64,000 nt of DNA from Maylandia zebra (Eukaryota; Chordata; Actinopteri; Cichliformes; Cichlidae). Both the position numbers and the translations under genes were made by a program. Numbering within the stretch: position 1 is the stretch's first letter; the number at the start of each line of letters is the position of its first letter. Shown here one piece after another: positions 37,601 through 49,700 of this stretch. The stretch is from NCBI RefSeq assembly GCF_041146795.1, contig NC_135168.1:41601870-41665869 (forward strand). The letters run 5' to 3'. Under the pieces are notes generated by a model. That model was given only the letters and a program-made list of their open reading frames with translations, had not been told where the DNA came from and searched no databases.

Positions 37601-40600
37601 CCATGTACATGTTCAACTCAGCTCAGAACTTAAAGAGTTATGACTCCTGTCTGTTGGAAACAAAGACAATATTGCACTGTTTCGGAACAGTCCACAGATG
37701 GGAGATGGATCATCGAACTGCTGGACTTGCCTGCCGCTGGCTTCCTTTTTGTAGCAACCAGCAGCAACTATAAGCCATCTGTACCCAGCAATATTTTCAG
37801 TGCTATTATAAAATAGTATATTTTTTTCTACATTGTCCTTTGAAATCAGTTTGGAAAGCTCCAATGAAAGTGCATAAGTGTCAGAGGGTCTGGGCAAATC
37901 TTGTGTTTATTTTCAGGTTGTTTTGAGTGTGGAGGTTTGATTTTTAAACCTCAGAACACCAACACTAAGTGTTGCCTTCATTCAGTCACACTAGAGTAAA
38001 ACTAGGACAGACATCTCCATGCAGCCAGGGAAAATTAGTGGTTTCCCAGTGATTGCATTGAGTTTTTTTGCATTTGGAGATTGGAAGTAGTTGAGGTGAC
38101 TAAACTTGGCAGTCAGAAACTTAGCATGCAGCAGTCTCAATTCGTGGGTAACAACTGGCAATTGCAAGGTGACGGTAGAGGTCGCCTGGTGAAAGCCAAC
38201 CTGTCTCCAAGCAATTGTGTCACAGTCTGGCGAGGGCAGACTGTATGAATTGAAAAAGGACCCAAAACGCAGACGCCAAGGAACAGGGAACAGAACTTGA
38301 AATGTTAACAAAAGGCGAGCCGTTTAATAAGGCTAGTAGAAGAGGTACAAACAAAGGGCAAGGCAAACTGAAGCAAAATTAACACAAACCTAAACTGGGG
38401 AATCTAAACAAGCAATAAGAAAAACCTAGGCAAGAAACTTGGAAGCATGGCATGGGAAACATGGCGTGGACAACAGACGACCTGACAATCACACACTGAA
38501 AACAGAGGACTTAAATACACAGGAGGTGATTAGGGGAAGTGGGAACACATGGAGGAACAGCTGAGGGTAATAAAGCAGGACGAGGCAAGGGAAGCAAAAC
38601 TAGAAACACTCACATGAGACATGGACCTTCAAAGTAAAACAGGAAACACACTGACTGAATTCTAAACATGCAAACTTAACAGCAACTGGGGAGACAGAAT
38701 ATAGGAACCTGAAATATGGTACAAAACCATCACAGTGGACATAACATGGAACACAGGGAAGCCATATGACGAAGCCAAAGAGCAAAACCTAAGATAACCA
38801 TAACTGAGATCTAGGGAAACACGAAACAGTACCACAAAGGACTCAAAACATAATCCATAATATAAAAACACGAGATCTCTCCAAAATGAAACAGGAACAT
38901 GAGAGGCAGACATAACAACATAAGACAACAGACATGAAACACACGAAGGGCAAGGGAGATTTGTCATGGTCCTGGGCCATGTGGGCCCAGTATTCTTAGT
39001 TTTCATGTATTTTTGTATTTTGTTCCTTGTTTAGGCCATGTTTTCTGAGTTGCCCTGTTGTGTTGTTCCCTAAGTGTTTTCCCTTCATGGCTCTCTCCCC
39101 CCTGTGTGCCCTCTATGTATTTGTGAGCCCTCGTCTCCCTTTGTGCTTTGTTCTGTGTTTTCCCCAGCCCGTTATGTCTGCGTTCTCCCCGTGCTCTCTC
39201 CCCTCCTGTTTGAACCTCTGTGTACGTCCTGCTTTACCTTGCCCATCTCCCATCAGTGTTACGTTCACTCCTGCCGTATCTTGTTATGATTATCAGTGTC
39301 ACCTGTGTTCCCCGTGTGCATCCACTTCCCCTGATCATCCCTCATGTGTATTTAGTCTCTGTGTTTCATGTAGCCTGTGTCGCGTCGTCTGTGTTGTCTC
39401 CCCTACCCCTTGTCGTAGTATCCCAGCCATAGTTTGCATTTTGCTGTCTAAATCTCATTAGAGTCATAGTTTCCCAGTCTATGTTCAGGTTTTCCCTCAG
39501 TTACTTTGTTGTTCTTTTCTATGAGTTTTTCAGCCATAATAAAAGGCTCGTTTTTGTTGGAATCCACTCCTGCATCCTCGTTTGTGTTCGCACCTGGGTC
39601 CACCACACACCTTTCCGCACGGTCTGCCTCCGCAGACCTTGACAGTACGACGCGACCAGTATGGACCCAGCGACACAGAGAAGGGAGGTCGTTCAGACAG
39701 TGGAAGCGCTATGCTGTCAGTGGATGCAGCGTTCCGGGGAGGAGGATACGGAGGAGTTGCTTCACCCATTGCGGGTGAGCGTAACCGTGTTCCCCTGGCT
39801 GTGGGAGGCGCTACCCCCCCTGATTTCTGATTACCTCCGCACCATCCTCCAACCCCGTCCTCAGGAGCAGGCGCCCAGCGCACGGGCCGCGTCACCACCG
39901 TTCCGCTGTCACGCAACTTCCCCATCACCGCCTCCACCATCTTGCGGCTCCGGGGTGATTAAAGTTGGCTCACTGAGACTCGGACGCAACCTGGGGTCGC
40001 TACCATCCATGCCTTCGTACACGAGCCGCTCACCCTCGCCGTTTCGCTCGGACTTCGCTTCTCCAGCCTCCTTTCTGGCACGGATGTGGTCGGAGGATGA
40101 GGAGCCAGCCGTCACAGCTATCAATGTTGTGTCAACAGCCGCTGCTAGGAGGAAGCGGCGCCTTCGTCGCCGCCGCACGTCAGCGCAGCCAGAGTCCGGG
40201 GTGTCGCCAGAGCAGTCGCCTGGGCCGGAACCGCTGGCCGAAGCCGCCTCCGAGTCCGTGTCAGCAGTGATTTTCGGCTCTGAGGAGATGTCCCCACAAA
40301 TCACTGCCCGGGACATCGCGGAACGGGAGCAGGTGGTTCTCGCGGAGCTGGAGGAGAAGCTCCGGTGGAAGCCGTGGCTGACCCCCGACTGTGAGCAAGT
40401 CTTTCGGGGAACGCGCCTCGCTCTCGGGGGTCCCCGGAGTTGCCAGGGACTTCCACCGCTCACCCCGCCCGCTTCCACGGATAGAAAGAAGCGGCACTCT
40501 TGCCGCCGGCGCTCTGAGCCCCTCTCAGTTCAGTTAGCTCCCTCGCAGCCACCCTCAGTTCAGTTAGCTCCCTCGCAGCCACCCTCAGTTCAGTTAGCTC

Positions 40601-43600
40601 CCTCGCAGCCACCCTCAGTTCAGTTAGCTCCCTCGCAGCCACCCTCAGTTCAGTTAGCTCCCTCGCAGCCACCCTCAGTTCAGTTAGCTCCCTCGCAGCC
40701 ACCCTCCGTTCAGTTAGCACTCTCGCAGCCACCCTCAGTTCAGTTAGCTCCCTCGCAGCCACCCTCAGTTCAGTTAGCTCCCTCGCAGCCACCCTCAGTT
40801 CAGTTAGCTCCCTCGCAGCCACCCTCAGTTCAGTTAGCTCCAGTGCCGCCCGTAGCGCAGGCCCCAGTAGCTCCAGTGCCGCCCGTAGCGCAGGCCCCAG
40901 TAGCTCCAGTGCCGCCCGTAGCGCAGGCCCCAGTAGCTCCTGTAGCCCAGTCCCCGATAGCAGTACGGTCCGCTGGTCAGCTTCACATTCAGCCAGGGGT
41001 CTCAAATCTCTCTGGCTCTGCATCAGCTCCTGCTGGGAGCTCGGATGAGCTCATCCAGGACTCCGCGGCTCCCACGCCGCCATCTACCTCGTCAGCTGGA
41101 GGGTCCGAGGGGCCCGTCCAGCCACCTGTCTCCGCTGGAGGGCCCGGGGAGCCCATCCAGCCACCTGTCTCCGCTGGAGGGTCCGAGGGGCCCGTTCAGC
41201 CTCACGCCTCGTCTGCTGGAGGGCCCGAGGAGCCCATCCAGCCACCTGTCTCCGCTGGAGGGTCCGAGGGGCCCGTTCAGCCTCAAGCCTCGTCAGCTGG
41301 AGGGTCCGAGGGGCCCGTTCAGCCTCCTGTCTCCGCTGGAGGGTCCGAGGGGCCCGTTCAGCAACCTTCCTCGTCAGCTGGGGGTTCTGGAGAACCGCAC
41401 CAGCCTCATGCCACGTCAGCTGGAGGGCCCGAGGGGCCCGTTCAGCCTTCTGTCTCCGCTGGAGGGTCCGAGGGGCCCGTTCAGCCTCCTGTCTCAACTG
41501 GAGGGTCCGAGGGGCCCGTTCAGCAACCTTCCTCGTCAGCTGGGGGTTCGGGAGAACCGCACCAGCCTCATGCCACGTCAGCTGGAGGGCCCGAGGAGCC
41601 CGTCCAGCACCATGCCACATCAGCTGGAGGGCCCGAGGAGCCCATCCAGCCACCTTCTGCTACGCCTGGTCCAGCCTGTGCTTCGTCAGCTGCAGCCTCA
41701 GAGCCTTCGTCAGCTGCAGCCTCAGAGCCTTCGTCAGCTGCAGCCTCAGAGCCTTCGTCAGCTGCAGCCTCAGAGCCTTCGCCTGGTCCAGCCTCAGAGC
41801 CTTCGCCTGGTCCAGCCTCAGAGCCTTCGCCTGGTCCAGCCTCAGAGCCTTCGCCTGGTCCAGCCTCCGAGCCTTCAGCCTCGTCTGCCGCGGCTTCGGC
41901 CTGTGCTTCGTCTGGTCCTGTGCCCACCGGGCCATGGCCAGCACGCCTGACACTGGAGAGCCGCCGCTGCCTTCCGCGCGGCCGGCCCCCTGAACTGCTC
42001 CGTCTCCTTCGCCGCCGCCGCTGCCTTCCGCGCGGCCGGCCCCCTGAACTGCTCCGTCGTCTCCTCCGCCGCCGCCGCTGCCTTCCGCGCGGCCGGCCTC
42101 CTGAACTGCTCCGTCTCCTTCGCCGCCGCCGCTGCCTTCCGCGCGGCCGGCCTCCGGACCAGCTCTGCCACCTGTGCCACCCGCCTGGTCGGCCCCCCGA
42201 CCGTGTGACCCGTGAACTCTGGTGCCTGTGGGCTCTGGGTCGGCCCCCTGAACTTTGTTTTGACTGTGGTCATGTGCTCCCGTGTTTTCTGTTGTTTATT
42301 TTGTTTCCCGTTCTGGTCCCTCCGTCCTGGTCCCCCGCCTCCCGCCCTGGGTGGGTTGTTTTCTGTTTTTGTTTTTGTTTCTCGGGTTTGGGCTGTCGGG
42401 AGCCAGCCCTTTAGGGGGGGGTGGTGTCATGGTCCTGGGCCATGTGGGCCCAGTATTCTTAGTTTTCATGTATTTTTGTATTTTGTTCCTTGTTTAGGCC
42501 ATGTTTTCTGAGTTGCCCTGTTGTGTTGTTCCCTAAGTGTTTTCCCTTCATGGCTCTCTCCCCCCTGTGTGCCCTCTATGTATTTGTGAGCCCTCGTCTC
42601 CCTTTGTGCTTTGTTCTGTGTTTTCCCCAGCCCGTTATGTCTGCGTTCTCCCCGTGCTCTCTCCCCTCCTGTTTGAACCTCTGTGTACGTCCTGCTTTAC
42701 CTTGCCCATCTCCCATCAGTGTTACGTTCACTCCTGCCGTATCTTGTTATGATTATCAGTGTCACCTGTGTTCCCCGTGTGCATCCACTTCCCCTGATCA
42801 TCCCTCATGTGTATTTAGTCTCTGTGTTTCATGTAGCCTGTGTCGCGTCGTCTGTGTTGTCTCCCCTACCCCTTGTCGTAGTATCCCAGCCATAGTTTGC
42901 ATTTTGCTGTCTAAATCTCATTAGAGTCATAGTTTCCCAGTCTATGTTCAGGTTTTCCCTCAGTTACTTTGTTGTTCTTTTCTATGAGTTTTTCAGCCAT
43001 AATAAAAGGCTCGTTTTTGTTGGAATCCACTCCTGCATCCTCGTTTGTGTTCGCACCTGGGTCCACCACACACCTTTCCGCACGGTCTGCCTCCGCAGAC
43101 CTTGACAAGATTTAACATAGTTGGAACACGAGGGGGAAATAATAAGAACTAGAAACACTTAGGCATGATAACAAATAAACTTAGGAAACCTGATAAGCTT
43201 AAACATACACTATGAACATCAAAAGAACTGAAACTCAAAACACTGGGTCATAAGACCCAGGACCGTGACAAATTGTGGTCCAACTTGGACCACTATGAGC
43301 ACTCTCACACAGATTAGCAAAGGTCTGCATATAACTGAAGCCTGATTTGATGTGATGTGACTTTGTAGGGACTTGACTCAATAAGATTGTTCAACTACTC
43401 ATCTCAAGTAACTAAGTGGCTGTGTTTTGTTGATATTCCTATGTAAAAGCAAGGTTGCTAAGGACCTATGTCATTTTGCAGTCATGTCACCATCGTGCAG
43501 CACTTTAAATGAAGAAAGTGAAGAAATACTGGGCTCAGACAGCATCAGCCAATTGTGAACAGCTGCCCAAAAGAGGTCATGACATCGATTGGACAGGGGT

Positions 43601-46600
43601 TAAAGTCATCAACCAGGCGTCAGCACGTTAAATGGTGGCAGAAAAATAATGACATTTACTTTCACAGTCAGAGTGGTCGCTGTCACAGTTATTGTAACCA
43701 CTTGACAGTTATTCCTGAGGCAATGCGATGACAATTGTACATCTACCATTTCTCAATACGACAGTAGCATTGTGGAAAATGAAACAAAAAAAAATACAAT
43801 GTTTGTTTTGGAGAATGAGAAAAGAGTTTCAGATCCATCAATTATATATGACTGCCTCCAGAAACTACAAAAACAGCTCTCTGATTTTACATAGGTAGAA
43901 TTAAAGTCTGGTTATGTTAAGCACAAAATATTTCTTGTTTAGGGAGGCACACAGACTGGGTTAACATTGTGTTATTCTTGGGGACCGATTTGTAGTCATG
44001 TGAAAAAGGAATAATTAGTCTGTTCAGGTAGGGAACAATTATCACTATGATTAAACTGGTTACACAAAGCTGTCTGTCTTAAGGTAATGATGCTGCTGTC
44101 ATTCATGTAAATTAACTCGGGTAAAAATCACTGCAAGGCCAAGAAAAAATTCAGCTAAGGGAAATGGGTAAGAACGTTCCCCTGGACTGGAGGTGTAGTT
44201 TCTGGATAAACTGAATGGTCAGTTTTTTCCATGAGTGGAATTTTTTTTCATCCCTGATGGTGCAAGCATATTCCAAGATGACAGTGCCAGATTTCATAGC
44301 AATCAAATAATCAAAGAGTGGTTCACAGAGCATGAGACATCATTTTCACACATGGGTTCACCACCGCAGAGTCCAGATCTCAACCCCACTGAGCATCTTT
44401 GGGATGTGCTGGACTTTGATGATTCTCTGACCATCCATACGAGAGCTTGGCAAAAAAAAAAGTGTTGTGACAATGCATAAGCTTATTAAAAGATGACATG
44501 AATAATTCATGCAATCATCCTTTAATGATCAGCTGACCTGATCATTAAAGGATTTCTTTAAGAAATGGAGCTACTGTAAATCATCACCTTTGTTTAAATA
44601 CTTTAAACAATAACAAACACGGATTAACTGAGCCATTAGCTTTCTAGTCATTTTAATACAGTGAAACTAAAATAGCACTCTAGACTGTTTAGTTGCAGTC
44701 CAGTAACAGTAACGGCAACAGGTTCATCACATTAGGCCGAGTGCCAAACCCTTCCAAGACATTAGCTTGACATCGTGTGTGCTGCTACTCAGTCCTGTCC
44801 AGCCTTCGTTGGATCGTTCTGAGTGCCAGCCAACCCTTCTCTCATCATTTATTAACCATTACACAACAGACCTTTTATGGGATTGAGACGGCAGCCTGGG
44901 TGAATGAATGGAGGCAAAGGAAAAGTACATGGGGTTAGACTGTGGAGTTGAAAGGTAGAAAGCGTTTGACAGCATACAGACGGTGTTGACAAGCACAGAA
45001 AGTGGTGAACAGGCAGTGAATAATAAATTGGCTGGTTAGCTGCTGTCCGGTCTTATTAGATGAAGGCTGAATGGAATCTGTCATAGTGATAACCGCACAG
45101 AGGAGAAGAGATTAGGGCAGAGAGAGAGGGAAATGCAGAGGGAAGGAAAGAGTATAGGAAGTGGCAAGAAGACAGCAAGACAAACAGGAGCAGATATTCT
45201 GAAGACCAGATGGGAGTAATTCTAGGAGGGAGGGCCGAAGGGGTGTAGGTGAGGAGGAAAAGAAGGAGAGCTACAGACAGAACAGTTAGATGCAGTATTA
45301 GGAAGCAAGATTGAAGACTGGCTCCTAACAGGCTTAGTGACATCTGAGTCATCAGGACAAACAGATTGATTTACTGAAGTGAGAAGCAAAGGAGACGAGC
45401 TCAACGATCCTGCCAGACACGGGAAAGACGTGTAGCGCCACGGAGAGCAGACTATTTCTGCAGCAAAGAGACAATCGCATGTTGGTTTTCCTTTAACAAA
45501 GCCAAGCATGTGTTAGTTGCACCAACACAGACCACAAAGCAAAGTGTATAAAAGGCCCAGTGGAGTAATTTGGTTGCTATGACTATATCATACCGCATAA
45601 TCATCATGTAAAGGATCATTTCACCAAAATCATAAAAACACAAATAACCCCTATTAAGACATGCAGTTGTGTTTGTTCAGGCTTTAAGATTTCCCTTTTT
45701 AAAATGTCTGCTACAAAACCAGCACACCAGGAGTGAAAGAAATTGTGTTTATAACTTCACAAATATAAAAAAAAAATAGAAGGATTTATCATTTTTCCTG
45801 TTAACTGGAGAAAATTCATGACTTTGATTTTATTATTGTTCATTTAAAAAAAATCATGCTAGCTAATATTTGCTGGTGTGCTCTGTGTTCAAATAAAAAT
45901 GCAGCATAAGTATCTGCTGATTTAGGCTGCTGGCCACACAAAGCAGGATCTCTGAAAGTCTTTAAGTCACCATAATCAATCTTAGTCTATAAATCGATCA
46001 CATGTGTGTGAGAAAGGGGTCGATTGTAGCGGTAAACGCAACAAGAATTATCAACAGCTTCTCTCAGTTGACTTGAGCATTCAAAAAGCATGGTAGGATA
46101 GTCTTATTGACTGTCTAATACTATTATATATAGATATATATATACTATGTGGTATTTTAGATGGGCATTGCTTATGTATGTAAAAGCAGTGAGCAGTTCC
46201 TACTAAACACTCATCACTTCCCATCATTTAGGTTCAATCTCAGTTTCAGCAGTCCAAAAATTCTTTAAAAACTATGCAGGATCTTTTTGATGGTACTCTA
46301 ATCTGGCCTTTCTGTTTTTGCAATGGATGGTTTTCACCTGCTTGTAAACTCCCCATATTTCCATTCATGAACTGATCTCTTCGTAGCAGACCTTGGCAAT
46401 CATGCGCCTACCTCCTCAAGAGTGTTCTTGAATTGACTACATTTTCTTATTCCTGTCATCCTCTCACATCATCTATAATTGACTGAGACAGGACTCTTCC
46501 AGACACTAAACCAAGGCACAATGTACATTTTAATTCCTTTAATTTTAAATATGCTTATATTGTCTATCCTGTAAAACAGTCAGATGTCTATTCATATTAA

Positions 46601-46654
46601 TGTACAGAATTCACCTGCTTGCTGCTACTACTGCACATTCACCCAATGTATATA

Positions 46655-46744
<90 letters not shown>

Positions 46745-49700
46745 ATATATAAAACACCCAGCACGCGGGCGGTTTATCCCAAGCTCGGGTCCTCTACCAG
46801 AGGCCTGGGAGCTTGAGGGTCCTGTGCAGTATCTTAGCTGTTCCCAGGACTGCGCTCTTCTGGACAGAGATCTCCGATGTTATTCCCGGGATCTGCTCGA
46901 GCCACTCGCCTAGCTTGGGAGTCACCGCACCTAGTGCTCCGATTACCACCGTTACCTTCACCCTCCATATATATATATATAATGTTCTTCCTCTACACCC
47001 CCCCCCCCCCCCCCAATTTTTTTGCACATGTCAAGGAGCGTGTCAGGCTACATTTCACTGTGTGTTATACTTGTATAACTATGCATGTGACAAATAAAGA
47101 ACCTTGAACCTATCTTTTTTTTCCCCCATGGTTTTTCCGCAAGTGCTGTTGAGCCAGCCAGTACATTTATTGTTTAAGAATTTACCAAACTGTTTTGGTT
47201 TTTCAACACGTCGAAGGCCTCCTTCATTGCATCGACATGTCTTAAGAGCTCCTATTGCGCGCTCCAGTGAATAGCTGCCAATTCAACAATTAAACTCAAC
47301 TCCAGAAGCTTTATCTGTGTAATTAGTCATGGCCTCACCTGGATGTGAAACTGTTTTTTTAGTCATATGTCCAGTTACTTTTAAACCTCTGAAAATGGAA
47401 AGCTATGTATAAAAATGACTGCCTTCCTAAATAATTAATGCAATACTTTTGTTAATCCCCTTGAGTTAGAGCTGAAAGTCTGCAATTAAATCCCATCTTG
47501 ATTATGGGAGTTAAAATCCTCTGTAGTGGTGTGCAGAGGCAACTGTCCAAATACTTTTTTTATCTGATTGAACGATAAGTTATCTAAACCGTGCTGTTAA
47601 TCTCAGTAATCGTGCTTACTAGCACCCCAGCTCATCACAATCAATATCAAAACATCACCTTTGAATGGCTCTAAAAAACAAAATAATGATTTTGAAGTTT
47701 TTTCTATTTACTCTGGTTATCTTTGCCTAATATTAAAATGTATTTGATGATCTTAAACATGTATGTGTAACAAAAACAATGTATATTTTAGCCTAAAAAC
47801 AGCTGTAACCACGTTGTACTGTTTGAAAACAACAAGAGCCCATGTTGGTGAATCTTTGCTGCTTTTAGACTCTCTCCATCACAACAGTCTCTCCTCAAGG
47901 CCATGGCTGCTGTTTTTCTGTCCCACAGTGCATCTCTCAAAACAATTCACCGCCATACGCCACACACAAACTTTATGTCGCCTGTCAGAACGTGAAAAAC
48001 ACCATCTAACCTTCTTCCCCCCGGGTCGATACACAGATGACACATTTCCGAGGGCTCTTTAAGCTCTGTGCAGCTTGACGTGAAGTTGCACAGGACATTA
48101 ACACTGAGAGACGCACTAACACAAAAGCTGTTTATCCATTTACTCTTAAGCTTGGCTGAAATATTTTCTGCTTCATTTGCCATAAATGTTTTGCAGACAG
48201 CGTCACCTTGCCTGTGGGTGTTACTGTTCTCAGACACATTCAGCCTTCACTAGCCGGCCTGCTATTCCTGGAAGCAGATAGTTAGCAGATGAGTGTATTC
48301 ATCTGTAAATAAATATAAAATTGACATTTTTGTTGAAGGGAATCAGGTCTTATTTCTTTACTTCATCAGTGCCCCAGTGGTTTATGTGAACTGAATGCAA
48401 ACAACTCTATTGACTCTCCCCTTCTGTGTCTCGTTCCCTTCCTCACTGCAGATGAAAGTGATGGAGGTGTTAATTGTATGCAGCTTGGGGATTGATTACA
48501 GCGTTTAGGGGGGGAGAGTGGCGTCCCCACCTCAGAGAGCCTTTTTCATAAGAATTATTATGCATTATATTTTGTATTAAATATTCGCCGTGTCCCCTAT
48601 GGCACATTAAAAGTGATATGACAGCATTTTGGAGCTAAGCAGCACGCGCACACACACACGCACGCAGTTGTCGAGCACACTCAATGAGATAATAGCACAC
48701 ACACATCAATATCCAACTCAGAGCATATGTGCAAAAATGTGCAATCATGTGCACACCCTCATCCATCTTCTCATTTTTCTTTCCTCCTTGCTCTTTGTTC
48801 TTATTTACTCTTTCCTCCTCTTTTCTGAATACAAATACGAGCCAAGTCGCCAACCCCCCGCCCCCCCACCACCACCACCCCCGACTCAAAGCAAGAGGGA
48901 GCCTGGAGCAAATATCTGATGGAAAAAAAGAGGAGTTAGTGAATATTTCATTAAGTACTTATGAGGAATGCACAGCTAGGTCACTGTGGCTGACAACTGT
49001 GAACCCTGAGTCTGAAAATCCGCCTTGCTGTCCATCATGCATCAGCCATCAAAGGAAAAGCTGCCTCGTGTGCCAGCACTTTGAGATAGTGAATATTTAA
49101 AGCTTTAAACACTACATTTTTCTCTAATCTGCTCTGAAAATGTGGGAATGTGTGGTTACAGTAATCTGGAAAGGAAAGAGAGAAAGAGTAACCTGATGCC
49201 CTCTGCTGTCCAGTCTGATAAACACAAATACAACATATGGATATTACTCATAAACATTGTTGAGACAACACTGGTCTCTGCGATTCTTTTGGTCCTGGTA
49301 GAGATCACGCTAAGATGCTGCCATGTTTTACACAATCATTTTATTACTCATTATTCTTAGAGGTGCATCTGGAGATCAGCACACTGCATTCCTATGCTAA
49401 AGGCTGATCTAAAGAACTCCACACAACAGTTACAGTTATAACCTCTGGTCTCCTCCCCCCTATACAGTAAACACCCCCACAATGGAAATACACTAGTACA
49501 GTGGCCAAGGGTGCTGACACCCTGACCCCCATCTCCTTTTATGGTAGTGCCCGTTTGCCCTTTGTCTGCTCCTCACCCTCAGTAACTCTTGCTAGTGTCC
49601 TGGGGGTGGGGGTTGATTGTCCTCCTGCCCTGTACCTCAGTTCTTTGTTCCCATCCCAGGCCTATTTTCTATTTTGTATTCTTACACTCATTAACCGCAA

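Larger units (their letters stand above)
22081..38212. other. kcnip1 intron 1, left part
   Basis: No coding exon is recognised. Repeats and mobile elements inside are listed separately. Purine-rich + strand stretches occur at 25700-25990, 26380-26620, 28560-28850 and 35520-35800. Other parts are ordinary AT-rich intron, with some non-repetitive blocks noted as possible conserved elements. Confidence 0.4.
38962..43107 (+). mobile_element. Full-length, recent, non-autonomous LTR retrotransposon
   Basis: It is a 4,146-bp element with two 683-bp LTRs that read identical throughout. It has TGTCATGG..CTTGACA ends, a 5-bp duplication AGATT on both flanks (38957-38961 and 43108-43112) and a polypurine tract against the 3' LTR. 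The interior (39645-42424) holds one long open frame and no protease, reverse transcriptase, RNase H or integrase motif in any frame. It must therefore move with enzymes from another element. Zero LTR difference implies very recent insertion, possibly polymorphic, unless gene conversion or assembly made the LTRs equal. The family name is not known to me. Confidence 0.88.
38218..43270 (-). mobile_element. Older solo LTR, interrupted by the younger LTR element
   Basis: The ends are TGTCACAGTC and GACCGTGACA, giving TG..CA termini and AATTG duplications on both sides. Removing the younger insertion and one copy of its duplication leaves about 902 bp. Read on the - strand it starts TGTCACGGTCCTGGGTC, near its end has TTATTAAACGGCTCG, and so parallels the younger LTR (TGTCATGGTCCTGGGCC; ATAATAAAAGGCTCG). 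No internal coding sequence remains, so it is a solo LTR left by recombination. Confidence 0.8.

Noticed and set aside
39027..39461. 144-codon open frame present twice, in both LTRs
   Set aside because: It is an LTR-internal chance frame with no ATG-led or domain support; duplication only reflects the two LTRs.
40523..40846. Regular 30-bp repeats suggesting a CRISPR-like array
   Set aside because: Units are contiguous with no unique spacers and lie in a coding frame of a eukaryotic mobile element.
40460..41653. Long open frames on the - strand and in a second + frame across the element arrays
   Set aside because: Tandem units with periods divisible by three stay open in several frames by construction; only the frame filling the whole interior has an ATG next to the LTR and a stop at the polypurine tract.
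39661..42414. Host mucin- or skin-secretory-like gene
   Set aside because: The frame is bounded by identical LTRs, target duplications and a polypurine tract, and has no introns or signal peptide.
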